Under the pieces are notes generated by a model that did not search any database, was not told the DNA's origin, and saw only the letters and a program-made list of their open reading frames with translations. A stretch of 64,000 bases of DNA from the NCBI RefSeq assembly GCF_000004195.4, contig NC_030678.2:135347047-135411046 (forward strand), given 5' to 3'. Shown in pieces: positions 11,985-24,744 of this stretch (position 1 is its first letter; every line of letters begins with the position of its first letter). The DNA comes from Xenopus tropicalis (lineage: Eukaryota > Chordata > Amphibia > Anura > Pipidae). The translations under genes and the position numbers were made by a program.

Positions 11985-14060
11985 GTAGGGCCCTATAGGG
12001 TTAACAATCCCTATAGCTTTAAATCCTACACTTCCTTATTTCACTAAATTAACTTTTAGCATGATATAGAGAGTGATATTCTGATAAAACTTGCAATTGG
12101 GCTCTGCTCAGAAGCATTTTGGATTTGGAAAGGGGTTAAATAAAAATTGGAATTTGTCTTGTTTTTTGTAAATAGTATTTGATACACCCTCTTTCTTTTC
12201 ACAGATAATCCAGCACTGGTTGGGGATTATAGAAATTAAGGTAAAGTTAACATTTTTGTTCTTTGTATTTTGTTGAATAATTGCATTGTGGTATAGTATA
12301 AGAATAACACAGTGATTTTCTTCATTTATATTTGAATGTTACATATATTGTTTGCACTACTTTATGTTATAATTGACGTGGTCAACTGGCACTTATATTC
12401 AGGATATAGCGATAACTGACTTCTGCGGATCTTGTAATGGACTTTTTGTATGGAATTTAAAAAAAACTTTTTTCTTTATGTTGGACTCCTTCACGGACAA
12501 TGTGTTTCCAAAAAGGAATGGTGGTGCTTAATTATCCTGTCATGTACTCACCTCCTGATTGGGGATGGAGTCCTATCACTGTTTTAAGCATTGTTACTTC
12601 ACTGTGTGGTCATCCTGATTAAGGGAGGGAGTGCTCCCCCCCAACCTCAAATTTTTGTGGTACACTGGCAGAATAAATGGGGTAAGTCCTCCAGCGAAAA
12701 TTTGCTTGAGCGCAGTTTCTATTTCTTTTTTTCTGTGCATTATTGGGGTGTTGCCATATGTTTAGGAGACTTTGCACCACAGAAATTTGCTTAGGGGGAA
12801 TGCAGCTGTGAACTTTTTGTTTGCTACAATTGGGTAAATTGCACATTGTGGAACCAACCATCACACACTGTAAAACAACCCTGTCTACCCTGCAACCACA
12901 AATGTCCAAGGAAGTAATATTCCCTATGAAAGGCTTGGCCAGTACATTAGCTTTGTGTAATACGCAGGGTCTCTAACAAATCTGAAGTACTCTAGAAAGC
13001 AGCGTACATGTTACAGCACACCCCCGTTAATGAATCTGTGTGGTACTGCCAGTCATAACCAGGAGCCCAGTGTGCTGGAGATAAAAGCTCAGAAGAAACA
13101 CTCAGCAGAATTCTCTCGCTGAGACTGAAACCTTGCTTGGTCAATTGTTGCCTAGAAACACCAGCCCTCTAAATAATATAGTCAGGCGATGTGAACAAAA
13201 GACCACATATAGCAACACTGATTTGTTTTTTCTCTTCTTAGCGAGGTTTGCTTTTTGTGCCAATGCAAGGAGACATTTTTAGTGAAATTTCATATATTCA
13301 TATGAAAAATCATATTAGACAAATTATTAATAATAATGATTCACTAACTTCGCACCCTACAATGAGCAGCTTTGAAATGCAGTAATTTTATATCCTGATT
13401 ATGATTTCATTAACAGTTCACCTTACACTACCAATCAATGTATAGAAGACCAGTCTGCACTTTTTTTTCATGCCCTCCAACTACATTCATTCCAGACTTT
13501 ACTAAAAATATCTGGGATGGGGGAGCGATTAGCCTAACCTCTCTATGTGCATAAAATGAATATGGCTAGTAATGCCATATTTTATATTCTGAACTTATTG
13601 CATCATCCTAAAGGTTCAGCATCTCCTATAGTAATAATGATCCAAGTCGTGAAAGTTGTCCCTATCTTGGATTCTGTTAGTTAGCTTCTATATTTGCTGT
13701 ATAATATCATTCCCTAAAACCAGAAATCGATTGAAAAGAAAATAGAGGGCTACTGAGAGTATCTTTGGAGGCAGAGATCTTCCCAGTTAAGGGGCTGTGG
13801 TTGCCTTGGGTTGGTACAGAAGCCCAAAACATAACATTTCTGCCTTTAGTGTTGTATTTAGGTTTAGTGCCACCCTAGGCACGGGACCAAAATACGCCAC
13901 CCAGATTGCAGAAGTGACATCATGTGCAGCGTGAGTGTGACGTCTCTCCCAGTAACTTGTGATGCCACTTCCATATGAGTGATGCCACACACGCTATGTC
14001 ACGCTGCCTACTCTGTCTTGTACAATTCACAATCTTATTGTGGCTGTATGTATAGTTACA
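11985..14060. other. Non-coding stretch, no gene recognised
   Basis: Mostly unique AT-rich sequence. TGTAGGGCCCTATAGGGTTAA at 11986 resembles the left end of the probable LTR at 16331 and may be a fragment of it. GTTGCCTAGAAAC (13147-13159) fits the X-box half-site pattern GTTNCC-N-RGNAAC bound by RFX proteins, but a 13-base match is weak evidence alone. Confidence 0.35.
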
Positions 14061-14065
14061 CACAA

Positions 14066-14275
14066 AGGTATGATATCTATTATCTGGAATGCTTGGAAGC
14101 TGTGATTTTCCAAATAAAAGGTTTACCCATCATTTGGCCCACCATTCATTAGAGCTAATAAAAACATTTCTATACATATTTTTTTAAAAACAGTATTGTT
14201 TTGCTGTGAGTATAGATTCATTGTAGCTTATTTGCCATTAAGTAGAAGGTACTGTCTTACTATTATCTTAAAAAA
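14066..14275. repeat. MITE family A, partial copy
   Basis: AAAGGTATGATATCTATTATCTGGAATGCTTGG and the following CATCATTTGG / CAGTATTGTTTTGCTG blocks match the order of family A landmarks, but the right end is missing. Confidence 0.5.
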
Positions 14276-14599
14276 TTAAGATTTGCTTGTTTAACTAGGA
14301 CTCTATTGGAAACGGCAGCAATAATAGTAGTGCAGAACCCCAAGGGGCAACCATGCAAAGCAAACAGCAGCGCTCCAACTGCAGCTGAATATGTTATATG
14401 TGCCACAGCCTAACCCTTTATCACATAATTAATTTAATAAATACATATTTTCCCCTTCAGACGAACGATGCTACTTGATTCAATTTCCAGCGACATACTG
14501 CACGATGGGATTTTAATAAGACAGCAGGCTGTGCCATAGCTCAGCAGGACAGAATATTAACCTTTGTGTAAGAGACTCAGGATAACAGTTAAGGCTGTC

Positions 14600-15480
14600 T
14601 AAATGTGGATTCAGTTTTGTTCATGTGATGTTTTCAGGGGGTGATAAAATATTTCAATTCTAGAAATCATAAAGGGTTAAAGACTGAATACATACTGACC
14701 TTTTCGCCCAACTTTAAGATAAGTACTGTATTACCTATTGATCCATTCTCAAAGATAAAAAAAACAATCAGTAATATTAGCCCTGGAGCAGCAGCCCAGC
14801 ATTGAAGGGGGTGGAGAAGGGTATATAGGAGTGGCAGAGAGGGCTGGCTATCCACCATTTTGTAGGGAAGTAGCAGAGGAAAGGTCCCCACCCAGCCTCC
14901 CTTAGTGGGGGTTGGTTTTCTGGTTGATTTATTGTTTTCTAGTCTGTTCATATGTGGCCTTGGAGGGTTGAGGGGTACATGGGTTTAGTTAGCTAGTGAA
15001 AACAAATGGGGGTGAGTTACAGGCAAAGTGGCACAGATGATCAGCTTTGGCGGGTCCTTGTCAGTCTGCCGGGGGGTGTGATCATTGGTGGATGGAATAC
15101 AAAAGGTGCGCTATAAAGCGCTGGGTGGGTACTGACATGGCTAATTAGAAAAGGAAACCGGATAGGTCCCGGATTGGCGGCGGGTATCCTCCAAACTAGG
15201 GATTGGGCGGCTCAAGGATAACACGGCTCAGGTTGGTTATGGAAGGCCAGGCTGGCAAGGGGCTTGGGGTCAGTGTTTTGGTTATGGTAAGGTTTTTGCA
15301 ATTATGATTATATTGATGTATTGTTTATGTTTATACATGTTTACCATTTTTGTATTGTATTTAATAATTTTGCACTGTTGTATTTTTCAATAAAGCTGTG
15401 GCCATTATCATTCCAACAATGAGATCGTCACGCAGTTTTTATTGGTAAGTGAGGTGAGCGAGTGTAGGTTGATGCGTGGG
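14600..15480 (+). mobile_element. Possible retroelement end with TATA box and polyA signal
   Basis: The block has GGGTATATAGGAGTGG (about 14819), a GC-richer middle with CCGGATAGG/GGCGGGTATCC, then a T/A-rich end with TTCAATAAAGCTG at 15389 followed by a GT-rich stretch. That order resembles a long terminal or control region of an LTR or DIRS-type element. No TG..CA ends or target duplication were found and no coding domain adjoins it, so this is a guess from layout only. Confidence 0.25.
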
Positions 15481-16330
15481 TCATGTGAAGTATTTGAAAA
15501 CTAAGGCATAATATAAGGGTCATACTGAACTTCCTAGAAACAAACATATACACTTGCTATGGTAATATAAACAGTGTATGAGTAAACTGCATGGAATTCC
15601 TCTTGCAAATGAAAACACTTATCCTTCAGTATATGATAACTGCACAGTAACAATACAAGATTATGGTTTACCTCAGAGTTTCCCTAGGCTAATGGCATAT
15701 GAGGCTTTGTGTTTCGGTGGCTTTTTTATATCATGATTGCAGGGTGGCAAAACAAGAGCAGGCATTGCCCCAGTGCAAAACAATAGTCTGCTCCTTCTTC
15801 CTGAATGAAAAATCACCCAACCCTAAGGGCCATGTCACGTGAGGCATTTTCTCTACCAGCATATCTACTGCCCTTCTGCTTCCTTCTGCCACAGAATTAC
15901 TGTGCATCAAGAGGCATGGCCTGTTATGGCACAGGCAGGACAAATGTTGGCATGAAATGTATACTTCTGTGTTTCTGTGCTGAAATCGACCCTGTCTGTG
16001 CACTAACAGGCCAATACTGTGCAAATGCTCAGTGATTTCAGAGCGTAAGGAAGCAGATACACTGGCTGAAAAAACCTATGGTTGGTACCATTGCGCTTAC
16101 ATACATACATAGTTCTATTCTATTAATTGCAGATACAGCTATGGGATCTGTTATCTAGAATCCCATTATCCAGAAAACTGCAAAATACTACAAGGACATT
16201 TATCACAGGGCCCTGTTTATTCAATGGATTCATCATTTTTGCCTAATTTTTTTCCTGGTTACAGTATGTATAATAACATTTGAGGACCTCTGTGATTTAC
16301 ATTAATGTATTAACTTCTCTTTTACAAACC

Positions 16331-17230
16331 TGTAGGGACCCATAGGGTTAAGCTCCCCTATGCTGTTACTGGGCAAAGACCCATGTATCAGTTTATAGTT
16401 ATGCACTTGTACCTATTGGTTTATATGGTTGTCCCCACCCCTTGCAGTCTCATATAGTGTCTAGCAAGGAGGTGTGGCTGCCTCTTTGGCTGCCTCTGTA
16501 TCTCAGGTGAAGGTCCACTGAGACTGGGAGCAAAACTAGGCCCCAGAAAACCCTTATTGCCCCAGAGTGTTACCATCCACTCTGGTGAAGTCGGGGACAG
16601 GGCCCGTGAATGAGGAATAGTAAGATCAGCAGAAACCTTAAGAGAACTCTTTAGGAGAGTGAGATAGTGAAACATAGCAAGCAAGGGCAGTTCTTAAGCC
16701 CCACCAATAGTTCTCGAAGTACCCTTCCATCCGGCAAGGGCCGTGGAGTAGACATAGGAGACAGGCCAGAACAAAGCCTGATTCATAGTCACCCAGAGGA
16801 CTCTTCAGCTAGGGGTTATCCACCTGAGGACTGAGGTATCTATCCAAAGGGGTACCAAGCTGACATGTTGCAGTTACCGTGCCCAGACTGCCCAGAAGGA
16901 GGTAGGATAAAACAGTGTGCATTCCTCCCTTGTTTGTCCGCAGAGAGTACTATCCTTTAACATCTATATCTGTATTGTGAGTATAACCCTGCATTGCTAC
17001 TTGTCAATAAACTTGTACTATAGTTCAACTGCAAGAACCTTCTGGTGTCCATCTTTGCTAATCTGCACTACACACAGCTACATTGAGTTGTAGTTCCACT
17101 ACCCCTTTGCTCCGCATGGTCTCTTCCACCTAGCGAAGGCCCATCCTGTTTAAGAGAGACTCATGTAGCCCATGCTCTAATCCCAACACTAGCCTGGGTT
17201 TGGTCTAAATATAGCCAAATAAGCGTTACA
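16331..17230 (+). mobile_element. Probable solo LTR
   Basis: About 900 bp starting TGTAGGGACC and ending GCGTTACA, so TG..CA bounded. It contains a TATA-like TAGGATAAAAC (about 16912), a polyadenylation signal GTCAATAAACTTG (17003) and a GT-rich stretch beyond it, the usual U3-R-U5 order. The flanks AACC (16327-16330) and AACC (17231-17234) may be the target duplication; the match extends to TTACAAACC on both sides, partly inside the element. No gag, pol or env sequence lies nearby, so it is best read as a solo LTR of an unidentified retroelement. Confidence 0.45.
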
Positions 17231-17432
17231 AACCCTATAGTCAGTGGACTGCATATAGTTTTAGCCGTGGCTGCATAGCATGAGACTTTGTAGTCATAAG
17301 CCATGCAGCAATCTAACCTGTGTGGGGCCCTATATTTTTTAAACTGATATTGAACCACAATTTCCAGCATCACCTAACAGGTTGCAGGGTATTGTTTAGA
17401 CATCCCAGATAAAAGGCATTACTGGACACTAT

Positions 17433-17700
17433 GGGGCACATTTACTAAGCTATTTTGAGAAAAAGAAGAAGTTAAACCCCTCATTGTGTTCTATTTCGCC
17501 CAGTTTCAAGGAGAAGTTAACACAATCATTGTTTTCTGTTTCACCCAGTTTCAAGGCAAAGTTAATCCCCATCATTGTTTTCTATTTTAAACATCTTCAA
17601 GGGGAAGTTAATCCCATCATTGTTTTCTATTTCACCCAGTTTCAAGTGAAACTTAAACAAATTTTTGTTTTACAAGAATGAGTGCCAATGCTCCTAAAAT
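17433..17700. repeat. About 42-bp tandem repeat, 4 diverged copies
   Basis: Four or five units built from CATCATTGTTTTCTATTTCACCCAGTTTCAAGG.. AAGTTAA lie between about 17470 and 17665. Because the unit is 42 bp (14 codons) the frame stays open from 17484 to 17681 and gives a repeating SPSFKxKL-like peptide; this is a by-product of the repeat, not a gene. The array follows a GGGGCACATTTACTAAG MITE end at 17433. Confidence 0.65.
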
Positions 17701-17762
17701 GGCTGCTGGAGCAATTCCTTTTTGGGAAAAATATGGAATGAAAATGAACATCTGTTTAATCT

Positions 17763-17932
17763 TGTAGATTGTAAGCTCTTTTGGGCAGGGCTCTCTTCAC
17801 CTCTTGTATCGGTTATTGATTGCTTTATATGTTATTCTGTATGTCCAATGTATGAAACCCACTTATTGTACAGCGCTGCGGAATATGTTGGCGCTTTATA
17901 AATAAATGTTAATAATAATAATAATAATAATA
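17763..17932 (+). repeat. LINE 3' tail (L2/CR1-like)
   Basis: Begins with AGATTGTAAGCTCTTTTGGGCAGGG, runs through TGTACAGCGCTGCGGAATATG and GGCGCTTTATAAATAAATG, and ends in (AAT)8. The opening block is the same as the well-known 3' end of vertebrate L2-type LINEs, and the terminal microsatellite is typical of that clade. A second copy is at 61523 and reverse copies at 30578 and 11606. 5'-truncated, no ORF. Confidence 0.7.
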
Positions 17933-17935
17933 AAA

Positions 17936-18980
17936 CTTGAATTTTGAGTTTTAATAATACTTTCAACTCGAACAATTTGGGATTTTCTAATGTAAACTCG
18001 ATATTTTCGCACAAACGATTCAAGCATTATCGTGACATTTTATAAATACAAAAATGATCAAGTTTAATTGAATTTATACCATGTCAAGTTTAATTTGAAT
18101 TTATACCATGTCAAGTTTACAGTATATGACTTTCAGGGCCAGAAAAAAATGAATTTTAGTATATGTATACACACTGTCCCACAGTTGCAGCTTCTTTCCC
18201 CCACAAGACATAGACAGACCCATATTTCCATAGCACATTTAGTATGACACGAACATTTCCAAGACGCAGCCTCTAGAGCTGATGTTACAGCTGAAATGGC
18301 AGGATTGTTAATCCAGACGGTGCAGATAACTGACATTACTTGTGATTTATTAATGCAAACATGTTGGCTTACTAAACTGCTTTAGCCTTGGGGTGCTGTA
18401 TGCAATCTTACTGTTAAAAATAGCCTCCTCCTATCCTGATAGGCATGTGGATAGTCTCTAAACATGGTACAGTGGCAAATGGATTTCTCTAGGTACCTTA
18501 GATGAAAGCAAATGCCAGTCGACTTAAATTCGCTATACTACTGTGCACATCATGAAATGTAAAAATCATTCCACATACTGTACATAATCCTATCTATAAA
18601 GCCCTCTAGCTATATCATCTTCAGTAATATTGTTGACTTCAGCATGAATCATATCAGTTACAATTCTCCTTTCTCCCCTCTAAGAAGTTAATAAACTAGA
18701 AAGATTGGCTTCCCAGTTTTCTCTCTATCATTCTTGTCTGCCAACCTGTAAAAATCAATGCCAGACACACATTGGGAGTCATTTACTTTGCCCCCGGGTG
18801 CAAGTGACACAAAAGTGCTCCCCTTAGTGCTCATTTAAAAAGCACATGTGGGATCTGACTGTACCTGGTGCCAGATTTATGTAAGTTACAGGGCATGAGG
18901 GCGGCCACATTGGTGCCGTTTTGGTGAACACAGGTAGCTTTGTATTCATGGGGCGAATACAGGTCTCTGAGTGCCCTACA
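17936..18980. other. Non-coding stretch, no gene recognised
   Basis: Contains two adjacent direct copies of a roughly 30-bp unit (AATTTATACCATGTCAAGTTTA) at about 18060-18120 and otherwise nothing that could be assigned. Confidence 0.4.
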
Positions 18981-18982
18981 CT

Positions 18983-19160
18983 TAGGGGGGGGATTCACAA
19001 AAGTGGAGATAGCCCTTTTTTGGAGTAAAAGTGGTGGAAAAACTGGTTGAAAACACTTTCTCCAGATTCACAAACAGAAATCCGCCTAAATTCCAACTCA
19101 ACTGCCACTTTTCTGTTTTTGGTGAAAGAAATATAGTTTACAGACACTTTTGTGAATTTG
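18983..19160. repeat. MITE with ATTCACAAAAGTGG ends
   Basis: GGGGATTCACAAAAGTGGAG at the left and ACACTTTTGTGAATTTG at the right are inverted ends. A second member with the same ends lies at 20670-20781. No coding capacity. Confidence 0.55.
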
Positions 19161-20221
19161 TAGTTTAAACAACATTTATACAACGTTTTAACGACATTTT
19201 TTCCCAACATTTTTCCCCAACATTTTCAAAATGGAGTAAAGCTCAGTGTAACTCTGTCAGACCAATTCTAAGCTCTTCTGTTTTGTTTTCCCCAGTCTCC
19301 ACTTCACACCTAAGGTAGGGGCCCCATTAGGGGATCATTAACATATTAATGGGGATTAGCAGCCAGTTGTTAGGGGACAAGTTTCTGTCTAACCCTAGAA
19401 CAATAGGTGCAAAAAGCCTCATTAACATTTTATAAACAAGTAAAAGACTGATTAAAAAAAGTTTAATTTATATCTTATATATAAAAAGTTTTTACCTCAC
19501 ATGAGACGATTATAACATTTTGAGTGAATATATTGTAAACATTTTGATTAAAAGGAAAAGTAAAGCGTCCCAGGCAAATTGTTAGTTTTAGCAGCAGCAG
19601 TGCCCCCTCTGTAATCACTTCACTGACATTTGCCCAATTTATCTGTGCCCCCATAGCATGCCCAGAACTACAGAGCTGCCTGACAGCATTGGCCCCCACC
19701 TGTTCCCAGCAGCCATCTTGGTGATCAGCAAACAGCACCTACATACTGGCACCCAAACTGGGATATTGGGGTACAGGGTTGGACTGGCCCAAACAGGGTA
19801 CTGGATAAAAACCCAGTGGGCCCTAGTCCTGTTGGAGCTCTATTCACTAGGCATGTTGGTGTGGGGGCCGGATTGCTGCTGACCAGTAATGAGTAGGGGC
19901 TAGAGAAGAAGGTTTTTAGACAATTAAATCTTGTTACAGAAGTGGAATTACACAGAAATATAGAAAACATTAGAAAGCCCAGATTGACCTGAAAAAATGA
20001 CATATAGTTTCCCTGGGCAAACTAAAATTACCCCTCAGGAAATGCCCCAAAGTGAAATGACAAATGGCAAATGAAATGCAAAATCCTTCCGGTAAAATCC
20101 TTCCCCCAAGGCTCCTGTAGCTGTGGGACTGGGTTTGATGGCACTGACAGATTTACTAAGAGCTAAAGGCAAATTCATTAAAAAAATGTCGGGAAAATGA
20201 CAAAATCTGAAAACTGTCTGT

Positions 20222-20664
20222 TTAAAGGAACAGTAACACCAAAAAATTAAAGTGTATAAAAATAATGAATATACTATGTACTATTGCCCTGCACTGGTAA
20301 AAGTTGTGTGTTTGCTTCATAAACACTACTACAGTTTATATAAATACCCTGTTGTGTAGCCATGGGGGCAGCCATTTAAATTGAAAAAAGGAGAAAAGGC
20401 ACAGGTTACTAAGCAGATAACAGATAAGTAGCATAGATTCCCATTGTATTCTACACAGTTATCTGTTATCTTCTTATGTAACCTGTGCCTTTTCTCCTTT
20501 TTTCAATTAAAATGGCTGCCCCCATGGCTACACAACAGCTATTTCTATTAACTACAGTAGACTTTCTGAAGCAAACACACAACTTTTACCAGTGCAGGGC
20601 AACAGTACATTATATTTTAATTATTTTAAAACATTTTTATTTTTTAGTGTTACTGTTCCTTTAA
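20222..20664. repeat. MITE family B, complete
   Basis: A full 443-bp copy: TTAAAGGAACAGTAACACC at the left, GGTGTTACTGTTCCTTTAA at the right, and a long internal foldback (GCCATGGGGGCAGCCATTT with AAAATGGCTGCCCCCATGGC; AAGGAGAAAAGGCACAGGTTA with its complement). TTAA at both ends gives the target site. Members of this type belong to the TTAA-specific piggyBac/Kolobok group; which one cannot be told here. Confidence 0.88.
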
Positions 20665-20669
20665 AAGAC

Positions 20670-20781
20670 AAATTCACAAAAGTGGAGATAGAGGTTTGTG
20701 AATTAGGTGGAAAATCCGACAAATCTATCTCCACTTTTATTTTGTCGGAATATCACCACTTTTGTGAATTCCCCCCTTAGA
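20670..20781. repeat. MITE with ATTCACAAAAGTGG ends, second member
   Basis: AAATTCACAAAAGTGGAGAT and CACCACTTTTGTGAATTCCC bracket a 112-bp unit with a nearly palindromic interior (AAATCTATCTCCACTTTT). Confidence 0.55.
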
Positions 20782-21057
20782 GGGGCATTTAATAACATAG
20801 AAACCACGTAGAAACCACACTAATACAAAACATTGGCATCAAAAGCTTTTGAGGCTGTGTAGAAGTCAATGGGAATTGACCTTGATTGATTGTGCCTGTT
20901 TTAATAAATCACTTGGCATTTGTGGTTTTAGAGAAAATAATTTTTTTCATGGTTTCAAAAACCTCCACCACCACGAAAATGAGAATGTTGATAAATAGGC
21001 CTCCCTGTAAATGACTCCATTTGTCTTTATCATACAAGAATTAAGAGAACATCAGAC

Positions 21058-22685
21058 ATAGGGTACATTTTATCAAAGTACGATTAAGTCAGAATACAAA
21101 AAATTTGTATTGGTTCGTACTATTTCTACAACTTTTTCGTACATTGGCACAACTTTTTTGTACTTTGCAACAAAATTTGTGCGACAAAATCGTATTGTCG
21201 CGCCGAGTACGAAAGTTACGGATTCATTCAAGCTTCGGTATTGTGATTTTCCATTGGCCAGGTTGGAGCTGCAAAGTGCCATTGAGTCCTATGGGAGACT
21301 TTCCTTGGGCCAGGTTGGAGCTGCAGAGTGCCATTGAGCCCTATGGGAGGCTTTCCTTGGGCCGGGTTGGAGCTGCAGAGTGCCATTGAGTCCTATGGGA
21401 GACTTTCCTTGGGCCAGGTTGGAGCTGCAGAGTGCCATTGAGTCCTATGGGAGACTTTCCTTGGGCCGGGTTGGAGCTGCAGAGTGCCATTGAGCCCTAT
21501 GGGAGACTTTCCTTGGGCCGGGTTGGAGCTGCAGAGTGCCATTGAGCCCTATGGGAGACTTTCCTTGGGCCGGGTTGGAGCTGCAGAGTGCCATTGAGCC
21601 CTATGGGAGACTTTCCTTGGGCCAGGTTGGAGCTGCAGAGTGCCATTGAGCCCTATGGGAGACTTTCCTTGGGCCGGGTTGGAGCTGCAGAGTGCCATTG
21701 AGCCCTATGGGAGACTTTCCTTGGGCCGGGTTGGAGCTGCAGAGTGCCATTGAGCCCTATGGGAGACTTTCCTTGGGCCGGGTTGGAGCTGCAGAGTGCC
21801 ATTGAGCCCTATGGGAGACTTTCCTTGGGCCGGGTTGGAGCTGCAAAGTGCCATTGAGCCCTATGGGAGACTTTCCTTGGGCCGGGTTGGAGCTGCAGAG
21901 TACCATTGAGCCCTATGGGAGACTTTCCTTGGGCCGGGTTGGAGCTGCAGAGTGCCATTGAGCCCTATGGGAGACTTTCCTTGGGCCGGGTTGGAGCTGC
22001 AGAGTGCCATTGAGCCCTATGGGAGACTTTCCTTGGGCCGGGTTGGAGCTGCAGAGTGCCATTGAGCCCTATGGGAGACTTTCCTTGGGCCGGGTTGGAG
22101 CTGCAGAGTGCCATTGAGCCCTATGGGAGACTTTCCTTGGGCCGGGTTGGAGCTGCAGAGTACCATTGAGCCCTATGGGAGACTTTCCTTGGGCCGGGTT
22201 GGAGCTGCAGAGTGCCATTGAGTCCTATGGGAGACTTTCCTTGGGCCGGGTTGGAGCTGCAGAGTGCCATTGAGCCCTATGGGAGACTTTCCTTGGGCCA
22301 GGTTGGAGCTGCAGAGTGCCATTGAGCCCTATGGGAGACTTTCCTTGGGCCGGGTTGGAGCTGCAGAGTGCTATTGAGCCCTATGGGAGACTTTCCTTGG
22401 GCCAGGTTGGAGCTGCAGAGTGCCATTGAGCCCTATGGGAGACTTTCCTTGGGCCGGGTTGGAGCTGCAGAGTGCCATTGAGCCCTATGGGAGACTTGAA
22501 ATCATGCACAGAAGGATCAAAGTCAGAACGGTTTTCCCTCCGTTTATGACCGTTTGATACTAAATTTTGTGACTTTTGGATCGCCAATACGATATTATCG
22601 TGAGTATTCCGATTCTTTCGTAAGCATTTTCGTGATGTTTGCGATCAGAAATTATCATATCTAATCTGAATTTTAATAGAGACAA
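21058..22685. repeat. MITE expanded by an internal minisatellite
   Basis: The left flank begins GGGTACATTTTATCAAAGTACGA. The right flank (22500-22685), read in reverse, matches the element at 56328-56530 block by block: ATATGATAATTTCTGAT, then CACGAAAATGCTTACGAAA, then GCGATCCAAAAGTCACAAAAT. Hence one MITE family supplies both flanks, and the tandem array between them is an internal expansion. The element is about 1.6 kb against a few hundred bases for the relative. Confidence 0.6.
21251..22497. repeat. 52-bp minisatellite, 24 units
   Basis: The phase marker TTGGAGCTGCA recurs every 52 bp from 21263 to 22459, exactly 23 steps. The unit is TTGGAGCTGCAGAGTGCCAT + TGAGCCCTATGGGAGACTTT + CCTTGGGCCGGG. 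Units differ at a few positions only (GCC/GTC in GAGYCCTAT, CCGGG/CCAGG, GCAGAG/GCAAAG, GTGCC/GTACC/GTGCT). The last unit stops after GGGAGACTT. As 52 is not a multiple of three, the frames crossing the array are not genes. Confidence 0.95.
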
Positions 22686-22689
22686 AATA

Positions 22690-24744
22690 AATTCCATCCA
22701 GTTTAGTAACCTTGTGCTAACTGCTCCTTGGTTTTTGTTAGTTAATTAGACTACAGTAAAAGCACACAAAGCCTCATTTTATTCAATTTATCTTACAGCT
22801 GTTGGACCAGATGATGAATTAGGGCTAATTAAAAATCACATCTAGAAACATCTAGAAATTAATCTTATTTTCAAAATCATCTATGCATTTAAATGCTGCT
22901 GTACTGTAATTGTTTATATAGGGGGCCAATGAGGACTTTTCTAGGCTTCAGCCTACTAAAGCTAAATTTCCTCCAGATCGTTGCATAATAGCCCAAGCAT
23001 GACGTCTGTATGAGAAATTCAACATTTGTGATACAGCGTGGCCTGGGATGTACCGTTGCTGCGAGAGGAAACATGGTTCCACAACAGAGGATACATGTAT
23101 TTTTTAATAAAATAAAATGTCCCCTGGAAAAAAATTAATGAATATACTAGGACTAGTCAGAACAACAGTGCCTTTGAAAGCTTAGAAACCAACAGACAGC
23201 ATCACAGCAGCCTATAAACAATGAATGTTCTGTTCTGTATTGATCATTAATTTCTTAAACTGTACAATGGTCAAAGAGAAATTGACGTAACAGCAGAAAT
23301 GGAATCCCAGCCTGTTTTTTCCAGGGCTGAATACAGGCCGTTTTTCACTGTGTGGGTTAAGGAAATCCTTATTCACTGGGAACAGAGGGCCTCGCTTCAT
23401 ACTGCTGCCTCTCAGAGTACCCATTGCATAGACACTTTTGATTGCCTTTGTACGGGGGCCTGTGATAGAATCCAGTGTCTGCAACTTTGCCAGCAGTAGC
23501 ACAGCAGAAAAACACACTGGGACTTCTATTCCACCTCATGACGCCCATCAGAACCATAAAATCTTTCCATTCCGCCAGACAATGGGGAGCTAAGACAGAT
23601 TCCACACTTGTTGTTGGCAATAGTGCAGCCTTCCCATCATGTTATTTACCAAGAACACCATTCAGATGAATAGGGGATAACTTTAGTGCGCAAAAAGCAT
23701 GCCAAGCTTAGCTATCTGCAGGCCTGAACTTAAACAAGGGGTCACACTGACCAACAGGAAGATACGAAGGTTGGAGCCCCTGTCTGAGGAAAATGTATAG
23801 AAATGATTGATGTTGCCAAACCTGTGGCCCTCAAGTTGTTAATAAACTAATAGACCCTGCACCTTCCTAAATCTAATGATCATGCCCACATTACCTCCTG
23901 TTTTGATCAGTATTTGTTTGTAATTTGTATTTATCCTTACATTGCTGTGGAATATGGCAGCACATAATAATAAGAAAGATAGTATCTGGTCTGTGTCCTG
24001 TCATTCAAATAAGTGGCCAACAAGCCCAAGCACATACAAATAAAATACACATTAGCCAGGTAGCTCTGCTACTTACGGATTATGATAGCAGCCACTGGTA
24101 TTTGAAAGTCCGACCTGCACCAGTCCATAGTGCAGCTCCATTCTCCCTTTTAAGCTGTGTGAAGAGCGATGGGGACAGGTTTATGGAAAAGTGGGAAGGG
24201 GGGTGATGTCTGCAAAAGTATACAAATTTATTTAGCATAAGCACTGTGAATAGGGCTTGTCCCTATAGTTTTGTTAAACTAAACAAGAAAATGAAACCAC
24301 TCTTTTCCAACTTCATATCCTGTATCCTTCACTGTTTGCAGAAGAGAAGCTGACAAAAACAAACTACCAGTCCACAGACATGCCCTATGTATAATGAGCT
24401 TATTATAAAGGCTGCTGCTTAGAGAATGGAGGGGTTTGTTTATACAAAGCTTATCATTTCCCTTTAAATACATTTCCCTGTTTATAGGGGAAAAGAGGCA
24501 GAGGGAGTTCAGTAAAAAAAAAATGTTTTAGATTAGTGCTTTATAATAGCAATTTAAAAAAAAAAATAAAAGAATAGGCAGAATCCCATTTATTGTGCTT
24601 ATTTTAGTAAGTATAGTATTTAGTATTGTGCTTATTTTAGTTTAGTAAGTATATTTAGCAATATACTGCTTTTTGTTTTTTATAATTTTAAACATACAAA
24701 AATGCCTGTACATTCACTGTATTTTTTTATGTTATGTGACCAAC
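22690..24744. other. Non-coding stretch, no gene recognised
   Basis: No exon or bounded repeat could be supported. Several short overlapping frames on both strands between 23212 and 23670 have no domains. Confidence 0.4.

Noticed and set aside
13147..13159. RFX X-box (GTTGCCTAGAAAC) as a regulatory site
   Set aside because: A single 13-base match without nearby promoter or gene; such matches are expected by chance in 64 kb.
21251..22497. CRISPR-like array
   Set aside because: Units are contiguous without spacers, and the context is a vertebrate genome.
21105..22587. Open frames with repeating QSAIEPYGRLSLG-like peptides
   Set aside because: They are translations of the 52-bp minisatellite; the period is not a multiple of three and the frame is lost after a few units.
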